Made by a program: the position numbers and the translations under genes | Assembly: GCA_958510875.1 (NCBI GenBank) | Contig: OY294069.1 | Span: forward strand, 180,961,112-181,025,111 | Length of the DNA: 64,000 nucleotides | Reading direction: 5' to 3' | DNA from: Endomychus coccineus | Lineage: Eukaryota; Arthropoda; Insecta; Coleoptera; Endomychidae | Notes under the pieces: model-generated | Seen by the model: the letters and a program-made list of their open reading frames with translations, nothing else | Databases searched by the model: none | Told to the model about the DNA's origin: nothing | In this document: one piece after another, positions 51,501 through 62,000 of the stretch | Layout of the letters: every line of letters begins with the position of its first letter | Numbering within the stretch: position 1 is the stretch's first letter

Positions 51501-52701
51501 ATTTTAATGAAGAGTTGTTCAAGGAAGGTACAAGTAAGAGGATTACCGGGAATTTTGTTATCAAGACTTCGAAAAGAATGCAGTTGTACTACTTCAAATT
51601 TTACTGTCGCGATTTTGAAATCTCTACTCTAATCATGCAAAATTTTAATTTCACCTAAATTTGGGTAAGTGTGCCGAGCTTCTGAAATATTATTGGAGAA
51701 AGATGAATCTGTTTTATTGAGTCTAAAAGATCGAAAACGTTCCTTGTATCTAATTTACCAATGTAAAAGTTATCACACACTGAACAGGTTAATTTATACA
51801 ATTAACATCGAGTTAATCTAATACCAAGACAGCCCCTATACCATCCAATGAAGCCAGAGAGAAATAGATCGGTGGGCGGAATTCTCAAGAAAGGCGGATC
51901 TCACAATCCCTAATAAGATGATATCAGGTACATGACAAGACACAGATTCGACCTTTCCTTGAGTATTGTTCACATGTTTGATGATGACACACGAGTTCAT
52001 TGACCTCTCTAGAATAGAACATCGTAGAAAGGTGGGAGATCTCTCCCTTTTCTATAGATATTATCATGGTCGGTGGTTCCACCACGAGAGATTCCGGATA
52101 GACGAGCTCAAACTAATCAACCCTTCATTGTCAAGCTCGAGACCTGACGAACTTCTTCTTACTAGACTGCATTCTTCTATCGAACCGTTGGCTCACACGA
52201 CGTTCTTTCAGGTTCTCAACGGGGGTACAGTGTTGAAAGAACTGACGAAGACAAAGTTAAAAGCTTTAGCAGACAAAGATATGACATCGATCGATTACAC
52301 CAAGGTATACGGCAAACGCTTGGAAGAGCCGATCTTGGGCGTACATTATAAACTACCAGACACGGCCGTTTTGCCACCTGAGATCAAGTTTGACACTTCC
52401 TTTCCATATGTAAGTATTCCTATTGCGTTCAAACAGGCTAGCTTTTCCAACAATCGGAATCTCTTTGCAATAATTGCTTCGAATAAGCTTTTAAGACTTT
52501 TAGAAATACTTTCTGCTAATTCCTTATATGTCAACCGCAACGTTTCTGACACAATTTTTCTTCGCATGATTGCAGATTCCTGTATATCAACATCTTGTAA
52601 TGCCTCAACCTGTTCCTCTGATACGTCCTCCAACGCCTCCTAGAATAAAGGAAATTCTGAGTCAGAAAATTGAAAAAGCAAGACCACCTACTAAATCATA
52701 A
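39600..52701 (+). CDS. WDY: WDY-family EF-hand/WD40 protein (9 exons)
   Basis: Orthologue of the protein called 'WD repeat-containing protein on Y chromosome' in Drosophila, a male-germline gene there. Exons: 39600-39835, 41976-43209, 45168-45437, 48324-48756, 49656-49916, 49969-50209, 51147-51312, 52212-52409, 52576-52701; joined 3165 nt, 1054 residues, every junction GT-AG and in phase. The N-terminus has an EF-hand-like segment ending RDGLVSWDEFISYLI (78-92). WD40 blades follow: SKDGVINYWSLD, GSERDLRFYDT, GGPDCLVRLWNPF, SKDKCIKVWDV, CGLDSYIIVWNPWDGRR, AAHDGTLKVWNFNTGTCLRN, TYNGELIFWRLETGQ, ENGTIQVWSHH, GYVKVWLLK, SSARMWTLGCRYI. The tail has KRLEEPILGVHYKLP. Exon 4 ends in a Lys-rich linker. 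Start chosen at MTMDIRIRR; the second Met is two codons on. It is divergent from TTC8 and upstream of the ZAD gene. Confidence 0.9.
40430..41250 (+). pseudogene. LINE RNase H and C-terminal zinc-knuckle remnant
   Basis: In WDY intron 1, same strand. IWYTDGSKTEKGAGAGIYS, VFQAEVDAIFQCVKENN, stop, then LTESHCTLKAMRSHEVTS, NRVKLIWVPGYQGTTDNGKAD, stop, and after further stops CRFCGKDTETVTHILH and KLVQGTKILEWI. The second catalytic Asp of RNase H (TDS box) is replaced (TESH). At least four stops; a jockey/R1-type LINE 3' end. Confidence 0.75.
41256..41420 (-). pseudogene. THAP zinc-finger fragment
   Basis: Starts MPNKCCTPVCQGNYSKGPKV then FSFREDNELRKQWISAVPVK: the first half of a THAP domain (C2CH). 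The downstream CxxH half is missing; the frame runs into the LINE 3' end after about 52 residues. THAP domains of this kind sit at the N-terminus of P-element-like transposases and in many insect genes. Antisense to WDY, inside its intron 1. Confidence 0.55.
41542..41778 (-). other. Unidentified 78-codon frame antisense in WDY intron 1
   Basis: MSYGAVGSTSHSPPK ... FFSYMRSPSQYAEYKSQCDV ... LCDWNGFTCK, stop. Base composition is less AT-rich than the surrounding intron and the amino-acid mix looks protein-like. The frame is blocked upstream by a TAA within GAGGTAAGG (41808-41814 region). No family recognised. It could be an exon of an antisense gene or another transposon scrap. Confidence 0.25.
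43472..44592 (+). mobile_element. 5'-truncated LINE with open reverse transcriptase frame
   Basis: In WDY intron 2. A single frame without stops for about 373 codons: VFDTISHDLLLDKLENYGFR, SYLTDREQKVSANEY, GVPQGTVLGPLLFILYVNDL, SYADDTAIII (catalytic box intact), WLAFNKLHLNIDKTKFLCF, NIKYLGLIINCHLRWDEHI, then LTHGIIAWGG and RVNIIQKTVIK. It lacks the endonuclease and the first RT motifs (5' truncation) and has no RNase H. Clade is uncertain (Rex/L2/CR1 side). The intact catalytic box and lack of stops point to a young insertion. Confidence 0.8.
44811..44839 (+). repeat. (TCTA)n microsatellite tail of the LINE
   Basis: After GAAATAAAAA comes about six TCTA units. The position ~220 bp past the RT stop, behind a polyadenylation-like ATAAAA, suggests it is the 3' tail of the LINE above. 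Confidence 0.65.
45889..46620. repeat. Degenerate CAAGCCTCAGCC-type repeat in WDY intron 3
   Basis: Many loose copies of (C)AAGCCTCAGCCAGAC / CCAAGTCTGGC. Two longer direct matches begin AGGAACCGCCAGG at about 45889 and 46417 (period ~527 bp). Related words also occur at 47870-47950. No ORF of interest; the 115-codon frame at 45981-46328 is a product of the repeat. Confidence 0.5.
46765..47805 (-). mobile_element. Element with ~53-bp inverted ends carrying an EEP endonuclease piece
   Basis: 46765-46820 and 47753-47805 are inverted copies (GAAGTGAAAACTT, CTTATGGCGCGTTGGGCACTTTT, GAGCATTTT). Between them lies the minus-strand endonuclease frame and a short direct duplication (ATCTCRTCTGTCGCGAGAR at about 47630 and 47728). 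No flanking target duplication was identified. The gene content suggests a Helentron relative, but the inverted ends alone do not prove it. Confidence 0.5.
46985..47671 (-). pseudogene. EEP endonuclease C-terminal half, Helentron-like
   Basis: An uninterrupted minus-strand frame. From about residue 67 it reads GDICISQCHSNGQTIIMAAV, YISPKQSLQAIREFL, LILSGDFNKNFAD-type GDFN block, STTKYKTTIDAVFTRYI, SYFSYHRPIVSVLEF, then an acidic tail and stop. The same blocks appear in the remnant at 35846-36490. The N-terminal half of the fold (ETW block) is replaced by repetitive sequence, so it is partial although open. Confidence 0.65.
50746..50768. repeat. (GA)n microsatellite
   Basis: About ten GA units in WDY intron 6. 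Confidence 0.8.
51830..52209 (+). pseudogene. Jockey/CR1-like LINE 3' fragment abutting WDY exon 8
   Basis: RKADLTIPNKM matches the fragment at 14190. EFIDLSRIEHRRKVGDLSL, FYRYYHGR and TRLHSSIEPLAHTTFF are LINE RT 3'-end blocks; KVGDLSLF also occurs in 57721-57959. The fragment runs up to the polypyrimidine tract of WDY exon 8, whose AG is at 52210-52211. Confidence 0.65.
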
Positions 52702-53065
52702 TATACATATTGTTTTGAAATACATTTGACATGTACATTTTTCATAATTTCATAATGAATGATTCTACATTTTTCATAAACTGGTTGTGTATTATAAAAT
52801 CAAAATTGAGTTTATTGTTTATTATATTGACACATAAACAGTATCTGAGATCGTTCTCGTATTTAAATTATAGATAAGAATAACACCTATTCTGTGCTTA
52901 TGGTAGAAGGACTTCGTTAATGATAACGGAAGTTCGATGGAATCAGTTTGACATTTAAGCGTTGTATTTTCAATTTGGTTATAGGTTAGGACGTAAATAA
53001 ACATTACTAATTAGAAAATATTATATCAACGTATTAGTAGATATTGGCGTTAAAACACAACTGAA

Positions 53066-56000
53066 ATGAGCTGTGAAAACGTGTTCGTCCCGAATGAACA
53101 GACTGAAGTGTTTTGCAGTTTAGAAGATGGTGAATCAGAAGAACGTAGTGATGAGAATTCGAAGATTTCTTCAGATTATGAAACTGTTCAACAAGAGAAT
53201 AAAATAGACGAAGAAGTTGCAATTCTGGACGAAAAGTAATGATAATATTTGTTTCTCAAATAGTTTCTTTTTTAATAAATTTAAAATAACAGATGTTGGA
53301 ACATGTGTCCCAAATTTTCGGCTAAGAGTATCTGGATTCTAACTGGATGATTCTAATCATTTTGCTTCAATTAGTTGAATTAAATATCAATGTTACTTCA
53401 CTTAAATTACGGGGATAGTGTTGTTTCGTATTCATACTTCAATTATACAATAGAACATTATTAAATTATCATAACCTTACTCGGTTGATGGAAGGGACTT
53501 TTTGTGGATAATACCTCTTGTGGATTAGAAAATATAATGATAAAGAGTGATATAAACGTAATTATTATCAATTACAATAAAATCGTAAGTCAATTAATTA
53601 TAAATAAACATCCTACCAAGCCTAATATTAAAATGAACTTGAATGTCCATGATGTTGAAAAAATTCATAATTGTAGTTGAAAATGCCCATTCGAAGTAAT
53701 CATAAATGTTATATATTTCAGGGATTTTATGATTGTTGAAGTGAACATTGAAGAATTACCATACATTTGTAGGTCTTGCTTAGTGAAATCGGATGATACA
53801 ATAAACATTATCCAATATTCCGTTGATAATGTCAGTCTTTTTGAAATGTATCACAGCTGTTGCTCCATAGAGGTGAGTATTTCTGTTATCCTCAAATTTA
53901 TGACTAAGCACGATTGAAAATACTGTTAAACATTTCTTTCTTCTCGAATTTCAAAATGAATTCTGTTTGGAAGACTATTGCTGCGTTTCAAAAAAATATT
54001 TTGTCATTCAATTAGGGTCTCTAATATACATATGTGAGTGAGTCAAATATTCAACTTTTTTGCCTTAGATGCTGGTTCTTTTCACCAGCCATACCTCAGC
54101 CACTAGGGTTATTTGTGGCTCTTTAACTGTACAGATTCTTCTCTAGTTGGGTGTTGTACTTTTCGGGGGATAGCGTAGGGTGCTCTAATGTTGCTTGTCT
54201 TTTGTGATTTTATGATGTTTCGCATTCCGACACAATGTGTTTGGCTGTTTCTGTCTCTTCACTGCAGCAAAGGTCTCCATTTTGTGCAGGTGTCCTCTCA
54301 TTAGGCTGTGACCAATGAGGAGATTGTTTGTTGTTCACACATGGGTCCTACTCATGTAGAATTCTTCAGTTCTGTTTTTTGACAGTTTCTGAATTCATTG
54401 GCCCAATATATGAGGATAATGAGCCCTGTTTGCCTAAATTACAACATAATAAGATTCTTGACCCAGTATGAATTATACATAAAAATTCTCGGGAAATAAG
54501 TCACATTAACACTTTGTTTTAAATATTCGTCTTTACGTACATTTCGGTCTCACGACCATCATCAGAAGAGTCACTATGTCTAAAAAGTGGGTTTATTAAA
54601 ACTAATTATAGCACAAGCGTCCAAATCGCACAATTTAACTTCAATCAAAAGAGCCCACGCCGTCGAAACGAACAGAACTACCAATAATCGAAATTGTACC
54701 GTCAGTATTAAAGTATAAAAAATTTTTTTGTAGTAAGAATCCGCTATTCAGTAATATTATTAAAATATATGAGTGCATATTGATTGGTATTCTCACAACA
54801 ACTGAGAAGAACGAAGTTATTTGTCAAGTATCTACTTTCGAAACCAGATGTGTAGGATTTATGAGTAGGTACTTAAGAAAGGTTTCAGACCTGTACTGGA
54901 AAATTACTATTACGCATTCTTCCTAAAAACATTTTCAACAATTATAAAGACGTATGTAAGAATTTGCAATAGATTATTTAATCAAATTAGTATAAATATG
55001 ACTTAGATTTTGTGTGTCTACCCTATGATTTACAGATTTGGGGTCCCGTTTTATGTGAATCATCTCCAGGATAGATCTTTTATAATAATTAGTTTCCTTA
55101 GTTAAGATATTAACATTTTTGTAATCAAATTGATGGTTATAATCAAAGCAATGCTTAGCAAGGGCAGTGGAATTTTCTAAGTTGTTATTTTTTGTGCCAT
55201 ATTTATGGCCGTACATTCTTTTTTGTAAATATTGTTTAGAGATTCCAGTATAGGTTCCATCACAATCTAAACAATTCAATTTATATACTGTGTGGGTTTG
55301 TTTATCTTTGGGTATTAAAGGTTTTAGATTTGAGAAATATTTCCCAACACAGTTAGTAGGTTTATGCGCAACATTTATATCGTACTTTTTCAAAAATTTT
55401 TTGATTTTCTCTGAGGTCTCCGGAATGTAAGGTAGAGTTATAAAATTGTCTGTATTACCTTTTATGTTATTTTTATACGACGAACCATTATAGATTTTGT
55501 TTATTCTTTCTTTAATGATAGGATTGGAAAAAGTTTTTGGGTAGCCATTCAATTCTAGTGTATTACGAACAATTTTTAAATTTTTGGGACGGTCATCTGC
55601 GTGGGACAATTTTATCGCGCGATCTGTAAGGCTGTTTATGACACTTTTTTTATAACAAGCTGGTCCAACGGAATTGAAGAGAAGATAACGTTGAGACCAT
55701 ACTTCTTTAGTAAACCAAGATGTTTTTATTTTTCCATCTGCATCATGCCTAATGTTCATATCTAGGAAATTTATGTTATTGTTTAATTCTATTTCACAAG
55801 TGAATTGAAGTTTACAGTGGAAATTGTTAAATTTATCAATTACATATTGAATTTTATCGTTGGGAACACACATAAGGCAATCATCTACATATCGTTTAAA
55901 GAATACAGGCCGAAAATCTAATGAACTCATAACAGATTCCTCTAGGCATTCCATAACGAGGTTAGCAATGGTAGCTGAAATAGGAGATCCCATTGCTGTG

Positions 56001-59000
56001 CCGAAAATTTGTCCAAAAAATTGCTCACCATACTGAAAGTATGTGCATTCTAAACAAAATTTTACAGCATTTATAAATTCCGATTGATCTAGAGGTGTGT
56101 GGTTTTTAATCTCTGCCCAACGTTTTTTGATGCTATTCAATGCCAAAACAACAGGTATATTTGTAAATAAAGAAACAACGTCCAAGGAAATCAGTTGATG
56201 GTTTACGGGTACGGATTGATGCCATGAGTCTTTCACATAGAATTCATTTTTTCCTAATATATTATTGATAGATTTTGATAGAAATTTTGATAAATTGTAA
56301 GTAGGCGCTCCAATATTACTAACAATGGGTCTTAGAGGTATATCATTTTTATGCAGTTTGGGAAGCCCATAGATATAAGGTGCTAGCCCATTATGGCAAA
56401 TTAATTTATTTTTTAATTCAATAGGGATTATCTTATTCTTATGCCATTTATTTATCAATTTATTCATGTTGTTTTGTACTGATAAAGTAGGATCAGATTT
56501 TAGTTTTTTATAAGTTGTTTCATAATTTAAAAGGTTTCCTATTTTGTTTTCATAGTCATTCCTATGCATTATGACGGTTTTATTACATTTATCCGCGTTC
56601 AAAACTAATATTTGAGGGTTAGCATCTAAGAACTCTTTTGTTATTTTTGTATGATAGTTAAAACGATTCTTTGCAATCCCTACCTCTGCCTTCTGTTTGT
56701 TCTTTTTGTTTGTCAAGATGTTACAAACTTTGTTTCTAATTTCGTTTTTCTCTTCTACATTTTTATTCCTAATTCCGCATTCTAAATTTGCAATAATATT
56801 ATCGATAGGCAGTTTTTTATTGTTATTAGGCAATGCAAATTTCGGACCTAAACTTAACGTGTGCTGCACCTCATCCGGAATTTTATGTCCGTTAGATTTT
56901 TCAACCATTGTTGATTGATATTCTTTTTTTCATAAGTTACGCCTTTCATTAAATTATTTATCTTTTTAGATTGAATGGCTTTGATTTTGTTGAAATTTTT
57001 TTCGAAATTGTTATGCTGAATTTGAAAAAATTGCGATATAAAGTTGCTATCAAAATTTTGATGACAGGTTTGTTTAACCAGTTTAACCAATCATCCTGGA
57101 GATGATTCACATAAAACGGGACCCCAAATCTGTAAATCATAGGGTAGACACACAAAATCTAAGTCATATTTATACTAATTTGATTAAATAATCTATTGCA
57201 AATTCTTACATACGTCTTTATAATTGTTGAAAATGTTTTTAGGAAGAATGCGTAATAGTAATTTTCCAGTACAGGTCTGAAACCTTTCTTAAGTACCTAC
57301 TCATAAATCCTACACATCTGGTTTCGAAAGTAGATACTTGACAAATAACTTCGTTCTTCTCAGTTGTTGTGAGAATACCAATCAATATGCACTCATATAT
57401 TTTAATAATATTACTGAATACCGGATTCTTACTAAAAAAATTTTTTTTATACTATAACTGACGATACAATTTCGATTATTCGTAGTTCTGTTCGTTTCGA
57501 CGGCGTGGGCTCTTTTGATTGAAGTTAAATTGTGCGATTTGGACGCTTGTGCTATAATTAGTTTTAGTAAACCCCTTTTTAGACATAGTGAGTCTTCTGA
57601 TGATGGTCGTGAGACCGAAACGTACGTAAAGACGAATATTTAAAACAAAGTGTTAATGTGACCTATTTCCCGAGAATTTTTATGTCTAATTTTCAACTAA
57701 TTCGTTGATGCCACCATGTCCTAGGACCCACATCAAATTCATTTTGTCATGTTCTTCTATATATCTACAGAAAAGGGAGAGATCTCCCACCTTTGTACGA
57801 AGTTTTAGAGAGGTCAATGAATTCGTAAGTGTGACATTACCAGTTGGAGGAATAGCTCTCTTCTGGACAGAATCTAAGAGCTTTAGCGTATGCTTGGGAG
57901 CCCAAACCCAAACATATGAACAGTACTCCTGGACAGGTCGAATCTGTGCTTTGTAGATTATCAGGAGCTGCTAGGATGTAAAGTGGCTCTCGCCAATGAA
58001 TAGAAAACAAAGTTTTTGTTGAGCGGTTTTCGCAATGGACCTCTCATAAGAGGGTGCTATAGGTGGTGCACCTGGGGGCCAGGGCGCCCTGGCGGAGAGC
58101 TCATCTTCGAGAATAACGGTTAAATTGCAAGAACGATCATTACTCGAGAGGTTTTTGAGGTCGCTGATCACGACTATGATGGTCAAAAAGTCTGCCAGAG
58201 GTTGGCGTAAGGAACGGTATACTCCCACCTCCTCCGAAATCTTTTTGGGTTAGAATACTCAATTATAACCTACAATATTTAAAAATACGCGTGCAAAAGC
58301 CGACAGCGTCTGTCCTAGGACGCCGCAGAATCGTGTCTGCCTCCACTCAACACGCACATTATTATTACTATTATTATTATTAGACCTGAAAACATCTGTC
58401 CCAAGGATACCTGTATAATATATAAAAATTCTCGGGAAATAGGTCACATTAACACTTTGTTTTAAATTTTCGTCTTTACGTACGTTTCGGTCTCACGACC
58501 ATCAGAAGACTTATTATCTCAAAAAGTAATTATAGCACAAGCGTTCATATCGCACAAATTTCAATCAAAAAAGCCCACGTCGTCGAAACGAACAGAACCA
58601 CGAATAATCGAAATTGTATCGTCAATATTAAAGTATAAAAATGTTTGTAACAAGAATCCACTATTCAGTAATATTCTTATAATATACAAGCGCATTTTGG
58701 TATAGTCTCATAACAAATGAAGATCGAAGTTATTTGTTGCGTATCTACTTTCGAACCAGATGTAAGATTTATGAGGTACTTGAAAAAGGTTTCAGACCTG
58801 TATTGGAATATTACTTTTAAGCATTCTTCGTAAAATATATTTTTAACATTATAAAGACGCATGTAGGAATTTGCAAGAGTTTTAATTGGTTAAATTAGTA
58901 TAAATCTGACTTAATCCCTGAATATCATTCCTATGATTTACAGATTCGGAGTCACGTATTATGTGAATCATCTCCAGGATAGATCTTTTATAATAATTGG

Positions 59001-62000
59001 TTTCCTTAGTTAAAATATTGACATTTTCGTAATCAAATTGATGGTTATAATCAAAGCAGTGCTTAGCAAGGGCTGTGGATACCTGTATATACAAGGTGTT
59101 CCATCTCAGACGAGCCACCCCGTATATTTCTTATCCCATAGTGAGTGGAAAAATCTCCCGAAATACGTCGAATGATTTTGTTTGGGGGCATCTTTTGACG
59201 CATATTTGAGGCTTGAACGAGCCACCCCCTAATAGGGGGCGCTTCAACCCCTCAAAATTGAATAGGAGAGAGGGGTTGAGTGATACGTCAATTGAAAGGT
59301 CATGGAAGCCTCTTTACAACGGTGTATGAAAAACGTAAATTTGATGAACCGTTTTCGTCAAAAATTAATTTTGTTGCTCGAATGCGCCACCTTGAATATT
59401 TTGATTATTTGTACGATGTACAAGCTCATTTTCATTAAGCCTTATTTACAAACTTAAACAATCTTCAAAAAATCACATTCGTAAAAAAATTGAATTGTGT
59501 TGTCATACAATCTTGACTGAAAACCGTCTCTAACATGGTTCAGCATAATTGGAGTTATTTGACGAGACTCATTTACAATTCGTTGGCGTAGTTCGTCCAA
59601 ATTATCAAGCCGAGTCACAAAAATCTTGGACTTGTCCCCACAAGAAGAAATCCAGAGGGTTCAGGTCAGGAGATCGAGCAGGCCACTCCATAGGACCTCT
59701 TCTTCCAATCCAACGACCGGGGTATTGCAAATTGAGGTATTGGCGAACTGGTGCGGCGTAGTGAGGAGGAGCGCTCCGTCTTGTTGGAAATGCAATTGTG
59801 GTTCAAGTAGTAGAGGATCATTTTCTAATTGTTCAGTTATTAACGGATCGATCGCATTTTCCAACACTTCAAGATAAATTTCGCCATTTAAATTACCAGG
59901 AATAAACAGAGGCCCAATTAGGTGGTCTCCCAAAATTCCTACCCAAACGTTTAGCTTTTCCCGATGTTGAGTGTGAGCTTCTCGAAATACATGAGGATTT
60001 GTATCGCTCCAAATTCTACAGCTATGCCGGTTAACCTCTCCATTAAGTAAAAAAGTGCATTCGTCAGAAAAGCAAACGTTGTACAAGAAATTTGGGTTAT
60101 TGTTGATACGCTCGACCATAATTTAATTTCGCAAAACTCTTGCCTTCGATCCCAATCATCATCATTAAATTCCTGAATTAATTTAATTTGGTACGGATGG
60201 AACTTGTGTTTATGTAAAATTCTGAAAACGTTAGATTGGCTAATACCGGAAGCTGCAGAAAGTTGTCGTACAGATTGCGTGTTTGGCATAAGTTGGACAT
60301 GTCCCAATAACGCCACAGCTGCTCCTTCATCATTAACAATTCCAATGGGTGCCCTTTTTTTATCCATTACTGAACCCGTCTCCACAAATTTTGAAATCAA
60401 TTCCATTACGTACTTATGGCGAACGCTACGTTCAGGATGGTTTTCGTTAAATATCCTTGCAGCCGCTCGGGCATAATTTTGATTTTGGTAATAAAGGCTA
60501 ACCAGCTCAACACGTTCTTGCAATGTGTATACCATGTTTTTTGAAATTTTAAACAAATCAGCAAAGTAGTAACTCAACAGATTGATCAAAATCATGAAAT
60601 GATCGAAGAAACGTTAAAACCGGATAAACACCTTCTAAGAACAAAAAATGAAGGCAACGTAAGGAAATGTTTTGCTGTTTTTTTATTTATTAGTTTGAGA
60701 GAATGTATTATTGTATGGAAGTCAATGGAGGACAATTTGAACATTTGATTTAAACACGCAGATTTAATTTTTTTTATTGTAAGCATGACAACACAATTCC
60801 ATTTTTTTACGAATGTAATTTTTTTAAGATTGTTTAAGTTTGTAAAAAAGGCTTAATAAAAATGAGCTTGTACATTGTACAAATAACCAAAATATTCAAG
60901 GTGGCGCATCAGAGCAACAACATTAATTTTTGACGAAAACGGTTCATCAAATTTACGTTTTTCATACACCGTTGTAAAGAGGCTTCCATGACCTTTCAAA
61001 TGACGTATCACTCAACCCCTCTCCCCTATTCAATTTTGAGGGGTTGAAGCGCCCCCTATTAGGGGGTTGCTCGTTCAAGCCTCAAATATACGTCAAAAGA
61101 TGCCCCCAAAAAAATCATTCGACGTATTTCGGGAGATTTTTCCACTCACTATGGGATAAGAAATATACGGGGTGGCTCGTCTGAGATGGAGCACCTTGTA
61201 TATACAGGTATCGATAAAAAAGTTTCAAAATTCTTGCTCTACTTATAACAATCAAAACCCAAAAAGGTTTCGGAGGGAGTGGGAGTTTACCGCCCCCTTC
61301 GCCAAACCCTGGCTACGTGGTTTCTAGGTGCATCGGCAGACTTTTTGACCATCATAGTCGGATCAGCGACCACAAAAAAACCCGAATGATGAAGTTTTTG
61401 TTTTGTCGATTATTTACCAAGTAATAATTCTTTTTTATAACAGTTTCAGAAAATGCATTCAAAAAAATTCATTTTTCAATGCACCAATGCTATCACTGAC
61501 CTCTTCTATAAAAACGAGGTGAATATTTTTTCTAAATGCCTTTATGAATCGAATGCAAAAAACTCAATTCAGCCGGACGGAATTAAGAAGTTTTGATTTT
61601 TTTTGTGTTAATTTGTCTCGCCTAGCAGGAAGTTCATCTTTTTAACGAATAGCTGATTGTTTAGCGAACACATATCTTTCATCCGGACCATCTACTTTGT
61701 CTTTGTAATCATAGGTATGGAAAAATGGTTGGAATTATGATTTTCAGTTCAGCCAATTTGACCTTAACTGAATTTATCTCTTGCTGAGGAAGTTGTTAAA
61801 CGTAAATGTTCCTGATTTTTTCTTATTCTATCCTCCAAAATTAGTTTATGATTGTATCTCGAAACTTTTAGGTGACTGCAAATGACAAACTACCACAAAG
61901 CATGTGCAAACCGTGCATCGAAAAGCTTGTCACCTCTTACAAGTTTCAGTTACAATCTAAAATGTCGGAGGAAGTGTTGCGCGTCAAAAAGGCAGATTGG

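Larger units (their letters stand above)
54477..57685 (-). mobile_element. Penelope-like element with ~595-bp inverted arms
   Basis: Left arm 54477-55072 and right arm 57093-57685 are near-perfect inverted copies. The minus-strand RT/GIY-YIG frame fills the middle and ends inside the left arm. The right arm, on the plus strand, repeats the last 32 codons, 3' UTR and terminal ribozyme. So this is one minus-strand element whose 5' end is fused head-to-head to an inverted 3' segment, an arrangement known for Penelope elements. It lies in intron 2 of the ZAD gene, antisense. Confidence 0.85.

Noticed and set aside
52346..52633. 95-codon minus-strand ORF over WDY exon 8
   Set aside because: Shadow of the plus-strand coding exon and its intron; the plus frame has clear family similarity and splice sites.
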